From positions 1 to 35,069 of the IMG/VR virus record IMGVR_UViG_3300049810_002303: a stretch of DNA of 35,069 nt; one strand, written 5' to 3'. A model generated the notes under the pieces. It searched no databases. It had not been told where the DNA came from and saw only the letters and a list, made by a program, of their open reading frames with translations. A program made the translations under genes and the position numbers. The DNA comes from a virus. Within the stretch, counting starts at the first letter, position 1. Every line of letters starts with the position of its first letter. Positions 1-6,316 of the stretch are shown piece by piece.

Positions 1-1
1 C

Positions 2-184
2 CTCTGGATCGGCAACGAAGAGATGATCTACCGCCACGCTAAGGAGAACAAGAACCTCGGCTACCGCAAGTGGGCCAAACGATTCATCGATGAGTTCGGT
101 GAGTACATCACAGGGGACGGGGTTGCCTGGTTGCACGACGACATCGACACCGACGAGATGGACGAGATGCTCGCTGAACTGTAA
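2..184 (+). CDS. Hypothetical protein, C-terminal fragment (5' end outside window)
   Basis: An open frame enters from the left edge and runs for 60 codons to TAA at 182-184. I do not recognise the family. The visible part has a basic and aromatic first half (RHAKENKNLGYRKWAKRF) and a strongly acidic end (DDIDTDEMDEMLAEL). Codons are mostly C- or G-ending (GAC, ATC, CTC, GCC), unlike the AAT/GAT/ATT-rich genes after position 935. A GGGGTCACCCC palindrome (186-196) follows the stop directly. The reading frame is secure because it is uninterrupted and in typical coding style, but the function is unknown. Confidence 0.7.
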   Translation, partial: LWIGNEEMIYRHAKENKNLGYRKWAKRFIDEFGEYITGDGVAWLHDDIDTDEMDEMLAEL

Positions 185-202
185 GGGGTCACCCCCCTTC
201 TA

Positions 203-211
203 TGGTACAAT
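203..211 (+). promoter_or_regulatory. Extended -10 sigma-70-type promoter
   Basis: TGGTACAAT at 203-211 matches an extended -10 element (TGnTAnAAT). No good -35 lies 17 bases upstream (183-188 is not TTGACA-like). It sits 22 bases ahead of the ATG at 234, in the short gap after the preceding gene. The same TGGTAYAAT pattern recurs at 5591-5599. Such host-RNA-polymerase promoters usually drive early or middle small genes in T4-like phages. Confidence 0.5.
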
Positions 212-233
212 AGCCAAACAACAAACCAACGAC

Positions 234-473
234 ATGACCACCGCCACCCAGAACCTGTTCGACATCACCGCTGCCCTACAGGCAAACGGCAAGACCGTCA
301 AGATCACAGTGCTCAAGACTCGTGGACCACGTAAGGGTGAAACCCCCATGAGCATGACAAAGGGCAGTCGCTCCAATACCAACCGCCGAGGACAGACGAC
401 ACCATCTGCAGTCAGAGCAACTCGCTCTGTCGTTGCTGGCAACGTTGGATCATACTTCAAAACCTCCGGCTGA
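234..473 (+). CDS. Small basic hypothetical protein (79 aa)
   Basis: I chose the ATG at 234 rather than the longer in-frame start at 90. The upstream extension overlaps the preceding gene and reads as out-of-frame low-quality sequence, and the promoter at 203-211 lies just before 234. The protein begins MTTATQNLFDITAALQANG and is basic and rich in Thr, Ser and Arg in its second half (KTRGPRKGE, NTNRRGQTTP), suggesting a nucleic-acid or protein-binding accessory factor, but this is only composition. No domain is recognised. Codon use is GC-rich like its left neighbour. It is probably one of the many small variable genes of cyanophages; function unknown. Confidence 0.6.
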   Translation: MTTATQNLFDITAALQANGKTVKITVLKTRGPRKGETPMSMTKGSRSNTNRRGQTTPSAVRATRSVVAGNVGSYFKTSG

Positions 474-509
474 TTCAGTCGCTCATCCATCCTACCATAA
501 CCTGCTGCT

Positions 510-752
510 ATGTCAATCCGCTACGTTTCCGACCTCGACTGCTACACCGTCACCCGTTGGGGTACTGATGAACCCTTCGCTTGGGCAGAGACGCCTTCCG
601 ATGCTATCGCTATCCAAGAGATGGAAGCAGAGAGGGCAGAGGCAGATAAACTGCCAAATCTTGCTGTTGACCTAGGACCTGACTCGCCAGACGATGATCC
701 GATCCAACAGATCGCTGACATGCTCTATGGTGCTGACTTAGACGTAGGTTAA
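510..752 (+). CDS. Small acidic hypothetical protein (80 aa)
   Basis: An ATG at 510 opens an 80-residue frame ending at TAA 750-752. The protein starts MSIRYVSDLDCYTVTRWGTD and becomes very acidic (AEADKLPNLAVDLGPDSPDDD), ending in QQIADMLYGADLDVG. A second frame at 433-675 overlaps it, but that product is a low-complexity shadow with no coding character, so the 510 frame is preferred. No family is recognised. Codon choice still follows the GC-rich style of the left edge. Two hairpins follow immediately, so this gene appears to end the left-hand transcription unit. Confidence 0.6.
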   Translation: MSIRYVSDLDCYTVTRWGTDEPFAWAETPSDAIAIQEMEAERAEADKLPNLAVDLGPDSPDDDPIQQIADMLYGADLDVG

Positions 753-934
753 CGAGAGGGCCCTTAGGGGCCAGTTCATAGGGGGCGAAAACCCCTAACT
801 ACCCTAATCTATAACGTACCCAATTCGCGAGAGTGATATCGAAGGAACTCAAAAATTTTTCCAGCAAAAAAAACCATCGAGGCCCTCTGTTGAGATTTTC
901 TTAGACATATATAAAAATACACAGATACAATCCA
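753..934. other. Non-coding gap at a composition change
   Basis: This 182-base gap has no open frame of interest. Besides the two hairpins it contains an AAAAATTTTT palindrome (851-860), a run of eight A (866-873), and GGCCCTCT (881-888), which is the reverse complement of AGAGGGCC (755-762) at the start of the gap. Just before the next gene lies TATATAAAAATA (907-918), a poor match to the late promoter. Base composition shifts from GC-richer to AT-rich across this gap. Confidence 0.5.
759..797 (+). terminator. Tandem hairpins after the left gene cluster, possible terminator
   Basis: Two short GC-rich hairpins follow the stop codon at 752. The first is GGCCC (759-763) pairing with GGGCC (768-772) around a 4-base loop. 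The second is TAGGGG (779-784) pairing with CCCCTA (792-797) around GCGAAAA. There is no clean T-tract after the second stem, so intrinsic termination is possible but not certain; they could instead be RNA-stabilising structures. Confidence 0.4.
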
Positions 935-1117
935 ATGTCAAATTTTGAAACAACTACAGAAGTAATCTATGATGAAGTAGACGAAGAGTATATGGTAACG
1001 ATTCCAGAACATATTTTAGAGGAACTAGACTGGAAGGACGGCGATGTACTGGAATGGGAGTATCATGATTATAATGGACTTCCAGGCCTTCGCCTACATA
1101 AAGTAGGAGATGATTAA
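935..1117 (+). CDS. AbrB/MazE-like small protein (60 aa)
   Basis: The 60-residue product has the pattern of a SpoVT-AbrB swapped-hairpin domain: a first strand around residues 8-14, then YMVTIPEHILEELDWKDGD (19-37) followed by VLEWEY. The signature 'iP..i...l.w..Gd.l...' matches AbrB and MazE-type antitoxins and transition-state regulators, which act as dimers binding DNA. It lies alone between the composition boundary and the first large structural gene, in AT-rich codon style. No toxin partner is adjacent, so an antitoxin role is unlikely here; a regulator, or a protein that reuses the fold, is more probable. No good Shine-Dalgarno is visible before the ATG. Confidence 0.6.
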   Translation: MSNFETTTEVIYDEVDEEYMVTIPEHILEELDWKDGDVLEWEYHDYNGLPGLRLHKVGDD

Positions 1118-1131
1118 GGGGAACAAGTAAG

Positions 1132-1165
1132 TACCTAAGAGAGATTTCCGAAATAATTTTAGGTA
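1132..1165 (+). other. Inverted repeat in leader of the 1335-aa gene
   Basis: TACCTAA (1132-1138) and TTAGGTA (1159-1165) form a 7-bp stem around a 20-base loop that itself contains ATTTCCGAAAT. It lies between the AbrB-like gene and the ATG at 1196. It could be a weak terminator or an RNA leader structure; there is no T-tract after it. Confidence 0.3.
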
Positions 1166-1195
1166 ATGTGAACACCGTAGCGTTTTTCAAATAAT

Positions 1196-4100
1196 ATGGC
1201 GAGTCCAAATTCGGGGCAAACTTGTAACCCAGTTGAACAAGTAGTAAAACAGAAAATAACAATTGAATGTCCTAGTACTGTACCAAACAGTAGGACAGGT
1301 GGGTATGCAACAACTTTAAATAGTGATGAATGGGAATATGTAGATACTGTTTATAATGAGATTGATAGTATTAGTTTAACGAATGGCGTCATTAGGGAAA
1401 AGTGGGATAATAGTAATGATCCTAGGTTTCAACAATATAATATTGACAATGGACAACCTATATTCGAGAATTATTGTAGATCTGATGCTGGTATTGACGA
1501 AGGGTATTTCCAACATCTATGGGAATTTCCTACAAGTCATGTATCAAATAGGGAAGTATTAGTTAAGTATACACCAATATATGAAGATGACACTACTGGA
1601 GTTCCAACAACGAGACCAGGTGCAGCAACAGCAGCGAGTGTCACTGCAAATAATGGTAGTTGTGTAAGGAAAGTCAATGTAACTAATAATTTTACATTAG
1701 GGAAAGTTGTAACGAGTCTTAGTGGTTTACCAAGTGGGGATGATGAATCATTTATCAAATTAGTTGGCACTGATACTGTAGAGATTGTATTTCAGTATAC
1801 AAGTGATACTCGTACTGTATTACAGATTGGTGATACAATCAATGGTCATGTTGTAACTGATGTTGTTAATTTTTCAGATACGAGAGCAGATCGTAAGATT
1901 GTTCATCGTGTGAATGGAGATAGTGTATTAAAATTAAATAACATTAAAAATATTGCAGTAGGTGATAATGTAATTGGGTATGGTGGAACTGTAATACCAG
2001 AAGGCACAACTATAAAATCAATTAATAGTACAAAAAAGACAATCAGATTAAATTTCCCATCTGGATTTGTTGGTTTAAATCCTACACAGACTCAAAAGAT
2101 TCGTACTGTATTAATTCAGGATGCAAATCAAAATCAAATTCCAGACACTAATTATTGTTGGGCTAAGTTAGGAAGTAGTGCAGGAATTGATGTAAAGAAT
2201 ATTGCATTTAAGGTAGAGGGCAAGGGTATTCATTATATGGATTTCCAGAGCACTACAAATACAAATGGTACATGGAACAACAATAAAATTAATAATGAAG
2301 GTGGTAATGCTATTTTCGATAGTGGTAGTACAAGAACAAAGACTGTAAAATTTGATGGTGGTGAACTTGTATTAAAAGCCGAACCAATTAATGATGGTGG
2401 TGAATATGATTCTGATTGGTATATTTCATCATTTACTGGTAGTTTACCATCAATTGGTACATCATTTCAAACAAAACTTGATGGTGGTAAAGGTAAAGCA
2501 ACTGTACATTTTAAGATTGTAGGTAATACGACATCAGAAGTTGCATCTGGCGGTGTATTTGTGAAGGATGCCACTTATACAGGTAGTTTAAGTGGTGCTA
2601 GTATCAGAGTAAAAGCGGGATATGGTATTATTGATAGAGCAGCTGCTGTTGGAATTTTCATCAGTAGCAGAAAGGATGTAATGTATACACCTGTCTTCAA
2701 GAAAAAACAAGAAATTTTCACACCAGAACTCAAAGAATTAAAGAATAATTTACCTGGATTAGGTGATTTAAAAGAATTTAGAGATGCTGGAGGTACAACA
2801 CCAGTAGTTGATACAAATTGTCAACCATATTTAACTCCACCAGTCAACTTACCAACAGTTATTGGTAATGCAAACAATTCTATCAAGTTAAGTTCTAGTG
2901 ATTCAACAGTTATTGCAGATGCAATTGACGATAAATTGGATGAAATTACGAGTGATTTAGATGTTGATGAGATGGTTGCGGAAATTGAGAAACTTGTAGC
3001 ATCAAATCAAGATCTTTCAGTATCAAATCAGTTTGATGTAGACAGTTTACAGTCAAATTTGAATAAAGTTACTAAAGCAGACACCAGTGATAACAAATTT
3101 ACCAATAATGCTGATCCTTCATTATCACAAGATACCGCATCAAACAAATTAATCAACGATATTTTAGGAAAAATCAATGAAATTCCTGATGATTTGGGTA
3201 TTTTGTTACCTGAAGGTACTCCAACTAGTGTAGATGTCATCGATGGTGACAATGAATCTGATTTTATTCTTGTAAAAAACGCATATCGTGATCTTCCTGC
3301 GTCTCAAGACATGATTCAGTTCATTGCTGAAGATATTTCACTCAATGATGACGAATCTTACTTAGATTATGGTAAAAATTCACTTCGTACTACGATTACG
3401 ATGAGTGTAACTCCGCGATGGATCTACGGAACTCCAACTGTAAGTGATGAAATTGCGGAAGAAGCGGAATTAACGATCGCGGGAGATCAAATTGGAGGTG
3501 TTGCTGGAGGAAGTAATGATTTATACCTCTTAGTATCCAATGTAAGTAATAGTGGATCGATTACAGACTTCCAAACCTTTAATGGATCAATTCCATTAAT
3601 GAATTATACCAATCAATCTGGTACTAGTACTGTGGTTGGTGCTAGAGCATCATTTAATATTGATGCAATTACGCCGGGGAGTACTTATACTGCAACGATT
3701 AACACCAATGCAACTGGTTATTCTGTTAATGATATTATCACTATTAAAGGATCACAACTTATGGCTGTTGATGATATAAATGATTGTTTCATTTATGTTA
3801 ATAGTTTAACTGGTACGAATGAAATTGGTACATTTACTGTTGTCGGTACAAGTGATAGTAATGTACTATTTGGTAATGTAAGTCAACTAATTACAGAAGC
3901 ATCATTTGATGTAAATATTGAATGGAGTAATACGGATACTATTACTGATGATGTTTATACAGCAAGCATTAATGATATTAATGTAGGTAGTGGATATCGA
4001 GTTAACGATACAATTAATATTCCTGGTAGTAATTTAGGTGGTACTGCTAACAATGATTGTATTATTACTGTAACTGAAGTTGATGCTAATGGTGGATTAT

Positions 4101-5203
4101 CAGATTTTACCGTAGGAACTACAGAAAGACCATTGACACTGTTCACAAATGTATCTGCTTCTTATGCATCTGGTGCATCAAATACATCGATTGGTACAGG
4201 AGCTACATTTAATGTATTAAAAGGTGAAAATTCTTCAGGAACTCCTGCATATTTTGTATCTTTAAATCAAGGTGGATCTAATTATAACACAGTTGTCAGT
4301 GTAGGTGGTATAACTGTTGATGTTGTAGATAAATCAAATGGGATCATGCAGATCAATAATGGTGACTTAACTGCATATCCAGCAAACTTTCAAGTATCTT
4401 TTGGTTCTACTGCCCCATCACCATTATCAGCAAATACTGCATACAAAGCAACAAAAATATCAAATACTAAATTTTTCGTATACACAGAACAAAGCTTTGT
4501 TGGTCGTGCTGATCGTGGTATTCTAGCTCCATTAGCAACTAGAATTAGATTGTCACAAAGTTTAACTGGTATAACTGGTGTTAGTTTTGGTGCATTTGGT
4601 TTATCACAAACTGTTAATTACATAACTGACAATGGTGTTCAATATGTTGATACTATTGATGTATCTGGAATTGGAGAATCTTATCCAGATAAAACTTGGA
4701 GAGGCGCTGGGTATGAGTATCAAAGTGATTGGATTAAAGAATATGAATTTAATCTTATTACTACTTCAGAAAATATTGCCAAATCTTCCTTTAATGAAGG
4801 AAATCCAATTCAATCAAAACCAACTATTGCAAAATTAACTAAAAAATTAAAACCCAAATCAAATAAAATTGAAGTTGATGATACATCATTATTTTTATCT
4901 TCTGGATATCTATTGATTCCTAAATGGATGCGTAAAACAGAAAATTATCTTGAACTTGGAGTTGAAGGTGTTAATAAAACAACAAACGCTAGAAATCATT
5001 ACTATTATGATGGCGAAGAAATTATTTACTATTCATCAAAAACAGCAACGTCTTTTGAAGGTATTCAAAGATCACAATTCGATAGTAGTTATTTGTTTGA
5101 AACCTCACCAGAACCATATGCAAAAAATGGTGGAGTGGTAAATAGTTATCAAAAGGGTTATTCTGTTCAACAGTATTGGCCTTATCAACCAAAAGAGGAA
5201 TAA
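1196..5203 (+). CDS. Large virion structural protein, baseplate/tail-associated (1335 aa)
   Basis: This is a long, Asn/Thr/Ser/Gly-rich protein of the kind that forms cyanophage tail and baseplate parts; I do not recognise a named family for the whole. Visible parts: an N-terminal region with FENYCRSDAGIDEGYFQHLW; a 'VGDNVIGYGGTVIPEGTTI' beta module at about residues 252-285; a helical, acidic, likely coiled-coil stretch near 578-626 (IADAIDDKLDEITSDLDVDE); three tandem 'G.GY.vnD.i.I.G..lgG' modules between about 815 and 1040; and a C-terminal module GEEIIYYSSKTATSFEGIQR that also occurs near the start of the gp7-like giant. No gp5-type OB fold or lysozyme motif is seen. It directly precedes the PAAR tip gene, so a place in or near the central hub or spike is a reasonable inference. 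Confidence 0.7.
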   Translation: MASPNSGQTCNPVEQVVKQKITIECPSTVPNSRTGGYATTLNSDEWEYVDTVYNEIDSISLTNGVIREKWDNSNDPRFQQYNIDNGQPIFENYCRSDAGIDEGYFQHLWEFPTSHVSNREVLVKYTPIYEDDTTGVPTTRPGAATAASVTANNGSCVRKVNVTNNFTLGKVVTSLSGLPSGDDESFIKLVGTDTVEIVFQYTSDTRTVLQIGDTINGHVVTDVVNFSDTRADRKIVHRVNGDSVLKLNNIKNIAVGDNVIGYGGTVIPEGTTIKSINSTKKTIRLNFPSGFVGLNPTQTQKIRTVLIQDANQNQIPDTNYCWAKLGSSAGIDVKNIAFKVEGKGIHYMDFQSTTNTNGTWNNNKINNEGGNAIFDSGSTRTKTVKFDGGELVLKAEPINDGGEYDSDWYISSFTGSLPSIGTSFQTKLDGGKGKATVHFKIVGNTTSEVASGGVFVKDATYTGSLSGASIRVKAGYGIIDRAAAVGIFISSRKDVMYTPVFKKKQEIFTPELKELKNNLPGLGDLKEFRDAGGTTPVVDTNCQPYLTPPVNLPTVIGNANNSIKLSSSDSTVIADAIDDKLDEITSDLDVDEMVAEIEKLVASNQDLSVSNQFDVDSLQSNLNKVTKADTSDNKFTNNADPSLSQDTASNKLINDILGKINEIPDDLGILLPEGTPTSVDVIDGDNESDFILVKNAYRDLPASQDMIQFIAEDISLNDDESYLDYGKNSLRTTITMSVTPRWIYGTPTVSDEIAEEAELTIAGDQIGGVAGGSNDLYLLVSNVSNSGSITDFQTFNGSIPLMNYTNQSGTSTVVGARASFNIDAITPGSTYTATINTNATGYSVNDIITIKGSQLMAVDDINDCFIYVNSLTGTNEIGTFTVVGTSDSNVLFGNVSQLITEASFDVNIEWSNTDTITDDVYTASINDINVGSGYRVNDTINIPGSNLGGTANNDCIITVTEVDANGGLSDFTVGTTERPLTLFTNVSASYASGASNTSIGTGATFNVLKGENSSGTPAYFVSLNQGGSNYNTVVSVGGITVDVVDKSNGIMQINNGDLTAYPANFQVSFGSTAPSPLSANTAYKATKISNTKFFVYTEQSFVGRADRGILAPLATRIRLSQSLTGITGVSFGAFGLSQTVNYITDNGVQYVDTIDVSGIGESYPDKTWRGAGYEYQSDWIKEYEFNLITTSENIAKSSFNEGNPIQSKPTIAKLTKKLKPKSNKIEVDDTSLFLSSGYLLIPKWMRKTENYLELGVEGVNKTTNARNHYYYDGEEIIYYSSKTATSFEGIQRSQFDSSYLFETSPEPYAKNGGVVNSYQKGYSVQQYWPYQPKEE
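3640..4320 (+). repeat. Three tandem beta modules in the 1335-aa protein
   Basis: Three degenerate protein repeats lie at about 3640-3860, 3900-4130 and 4195-4320. Each carries an alanine-rich strand (ASFNI, ASFDV, ATFNV), then Y-x-V/A with an Asn-Gly turn (NATGYSVNDIITIKG; NVGSGYRVNDTINIPG; QGGSNYNTVVSVGG). The first two continue with a conserved 'nD..I.V..v.....i..Ftv.' half; the third is truncated. Divergence at the DNA level is high, so this is a protein repeat rather than a recent duplication. Confidence 0.6.
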
Positions 5204-5204
5204 T

Positions 5205-5534
5205 ATGGTAAGACCAGTACAAGCATTAGGTGGTGGTGATGGACCATCTGTATTAGGATGTTGTAAATGTTTTCCTTTTGTTGTTACACCAGTAGTACAA
5301 AAAGAACTTCTCTGTGGCATCCCTGAATTGACCACAGGACAGGTTCTAGTACCTGCTCCTGGTATTAACTGTTGCGGTAAAGGTTGTAGTCCTTGCGTCT
5401 GTCCTAGAGTCGCTGTAGGAGTCAGTAAGGTGTTCATTTGTGGTCGTATGTCATCACACATTGGAGATCCAAACCCACCATCAGTACCAAGACTGAATGT
5501 AGTAACCCCAACTCCTAAGATTCTATATGCTTGA
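5205..5534 (+). CDS. PAAR-type tail spike tip protein, cysteine-rich (109 aa)
   Basis: Size and ending fit the PAAR-repeat family (T4 gp5.4 is 97 aa), which caps the central spike of contractile tails with a pointed, metal-stabilised cone. The C-terminal part VGVSKVFICGRMSSHIGD (residues 71-88) matches the family pattern 'G.s.VfinG.pa.r.gD', with a histidine at 85. Ten cysteines (19, 20, 22, 37, 56, 57, 61, 64, 66, 79) in 109 residues are many for the family and suggest extra metal or disulphide binding. The ATG follows the upstream stop after one base, with AGAGGAA as a likely ribosome-binding site inside the previous gene's end. An alternative is an unrelated Cys-rich tip protein. Confidence 0.7.
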   Translation: MVRPVQALGGGDGPSVLGCCKCFPFVVTPVVQKELLCGIPELTTGQVLVPAPGINCCGKGCSPCVCPRVAVGVSKVFICGRMSSHIGDPNPPSVPRLNVVTPTPKILYA

Positions 5535-5570
5535 TCTTTTCAACCCTGACAGTGTTATTATACAGACATT

Positions 5571-5599
5571 TTGACATGATGTCAAGCCTGTGGTATAAT
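5571..5599 (+). promoter_or_regulatory. Near-consensus sigma-70 promoter with palindrome over the -35
   Basis: TTGACA (5571-5576), a 17-base spacer and TATAAT (5594-5599) give exact consensus hexamers at ideal spacing, with a TG one base upstream of the -10 (5591-5592, extended -10). The -35 is embedded in a perfect odd-centred palindrome, TTGACAT-G-ATGTCAA (5571-5585), which looks like a repressor or activator site. It lies in the gap between the PAAR gene and the small basic protein at 5628 and would transcribe the whole small-gene cluster. Confidence 0.8.
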
Positions 5600-5627
5600 T
5601 AATAGGTAATTTACGGTACGGATCATT

Positions 5628-5771
5628 ATGGCACGTGGAGCTTCTTTAACTGGTGGGACTCATATCGAGTCTAAACCTAAAAAATCTCGTCAGGGTCGTG
5701 GAAAGCACACCAAGTATGGTTCAACTTCTCGAAATGATGCTAAAAAACGTTATAGGGGTCAAGGTAAGTAA
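5628..5771 (+). CDS. Small very basic protein (47 aa)
   Basis: The frame opens at ATG 5628 and ends TAA 5769-5771, overlapping the next ATG by one base. The product starts MARGASLTGGTHIESKPKKS and is dominated by Lys, Arg, Gly and Ser, ending KKRYRGQGK, so it is predicted to be disordered and nucleic-acid or acidic-protein binding. Proteins of this type ('MARG...SKPKK.RQGR...') are, as far as I recall, conserved small genes in T4-like cyanophages, always without an assigned role. It is first behind the strong promoter at 5571-5599. Function unknown. Confidence 0.7.
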   Translation: MARGASLTGGTHIESKPKKSRQGRGKHTKYGSTSRNDAKKRYRGQGK

Positions 5772-5974
5772 TGAAAATACAACTGTGGTACTCAAAAGAT
5801 ATGGATCTGTGGAGATGGTCTCTAACAGATGACATGAACGATTTGATCCAAGAATCAGGACAAAGACCTGTATTAAGAGATGCAATGAATGATGTAGCTA
5901 CTACAGTTGAACATATATTAAATACGGAGTATTCTGGTGAAAAACAAAAAATCGAATTATCAAGTAAAGTCTAG
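5771..5974 (+). CDS. Conserved cyanophage-type hypothetical protein (67 aa)
   Basis: The start ATG shares its A with the preceding stop (TAATG), indicating coupled translation. The protein begins MKIQLWYSKDMDLWRWSLTD and continues with a helical segment around residues 27-52 (SGQRPVLRDAMNDVATTVEH). I recognise the 'YSKDMDLWRW.LTDD' style as a recurrent small protein in cyanomyoviruses, but no function is known to me. Its 3' end overlaps the following GTG-started gene by 38 bases. It is part of the promoter-5571 cluster. Confidence 0.7.
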   Translation: MKIQLWYSKDMDLWRWSLTDDMNDLIQESGQRPVLRDAMNDVATTVEHILNTEYSGEKQKIELSSKV

Positions 5975-6107
5975 GTTCTACTACATTTTTTGGGGTCTAG
6001 CCACCGTCTCAGTTGTCCTAGGACAACTATATGTTGGTACAGGGTACAGATACATGGCTCTTAATGTAAATCGTCTTACAACAGGTCTTACAAACGCATT
6101 ACGATGA
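5937..6107 (+). CDS. Small single-span membrane protein, GTG start (56 aa)
   Basis: The frame starts at GTG 5937 with GGAG at 5926-5929 (7-base spacing) and ends TGA 6105-6107. Residues 1-13 are basic (MKNKKSNYQVKSR) and residues 14-37 form a hydrophobic span (FYYIFWGLATVSVVLGQLYV) followed by GTGYRYMALN. This fits a small inner-membrane protein with N-terminus inside. Similar 'YYIFWG.ATVSVV.GQLYVG.GY' proteins occur in T4-like cyanophages, from memory, without assigned function. The gene overlaps both neighbours (38 bases upstream, 4 bases ATGA downstream). The coding region contains a perfect 18-bp palindrome at 6011-6028. It has no internal stop and a typical coding pattern, so I rate it a real gene. 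Confidence 0.75.
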   Translation: MKNKKSNYQVKSRFYYIFWGLATVSVVLGQLYVGTGYRYMALNVNRLTTGLTNALR

Positions 6108-6316
6108 GAACAACCATAGACAAAAAACGATTGGTCGAACCAGTTGTTAAAACAACACCTGAAAACGTTAAAGAATCAAATGAAGCACTGTTTCGTGCAA
6201 AAATGACTCTTCCAGCTGCTGCAAAAAATTGTGGTATGACCCAAAAAGAAATGAAATTGACTTTTTGGGAATATTTAAAGTATAACAAACCCGATTATGT
6301 CATTCCTAGTTCATAA
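6104..6316 (+). CDS. Conserved small protein with possible helix-turn-helix (70 aa)
   Basis: The ATG overlaps the upstream TGA (ATGA). The N-terminal third is charged (MRTTIDKKRLVEPVVKTTPE); the rest, about residues 30-60, is helical with the arrangement LPAAAKNCGMTQKEMKLTFW, which resembles a short helix-turn-helix ('aA...gmt..e'). DNA binding is therefore possible but not shown. It belongs to the small-gene cluster behind the sigma-70 promoter and overlaps the next gene by 20 bases. I do not recognise a named family. Confidence 0.65.
   Translation: MRTTIDKKRLVEPVVKTTPENVKESNEALFRAKMTLPAAAKNCGMTQKEMKLTFWEYLKYNKPDYVIPSS

Noticed and set aside
90-233. Longer N-terminus for the gene at 234
   Set aside because: It overlaps the preceding gene, reads as frame-shifted coding sequence, and the promoter at 203-211 would lie inside it.
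433-675. Alternative 80-codon frame over the gene at 510
   Set aside because: The product is Ser/Pro/Leu-rich without coding character and overlaps both neighbours; the 510 frame has better composition and no conflict.
907-918. Late promoter TATATAAAAATA before the AbrB-like gene
   Set aside because: It departs from TATAAATA in spacing; A/T-rich runs of this kind are common here. Noted in the gap entry but not called.
1196-5203. Assignment of the 1335-aa protein as gp5 hub lysozyme
   Set aside because: It precedes a PAAR gene as gp5 might, but no OB-fold start, no lysozyme catalytic pattern and no C-terminal beta-helix repeats are visible.
6240-6269. CCCAAAAAG / CTTTTTGGG 9-bp stem as a terminator
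   Set aside because: It lies within a coding region with a 12-base loop and no T-tract after the stem; expected by chance in AT-rich sequence.
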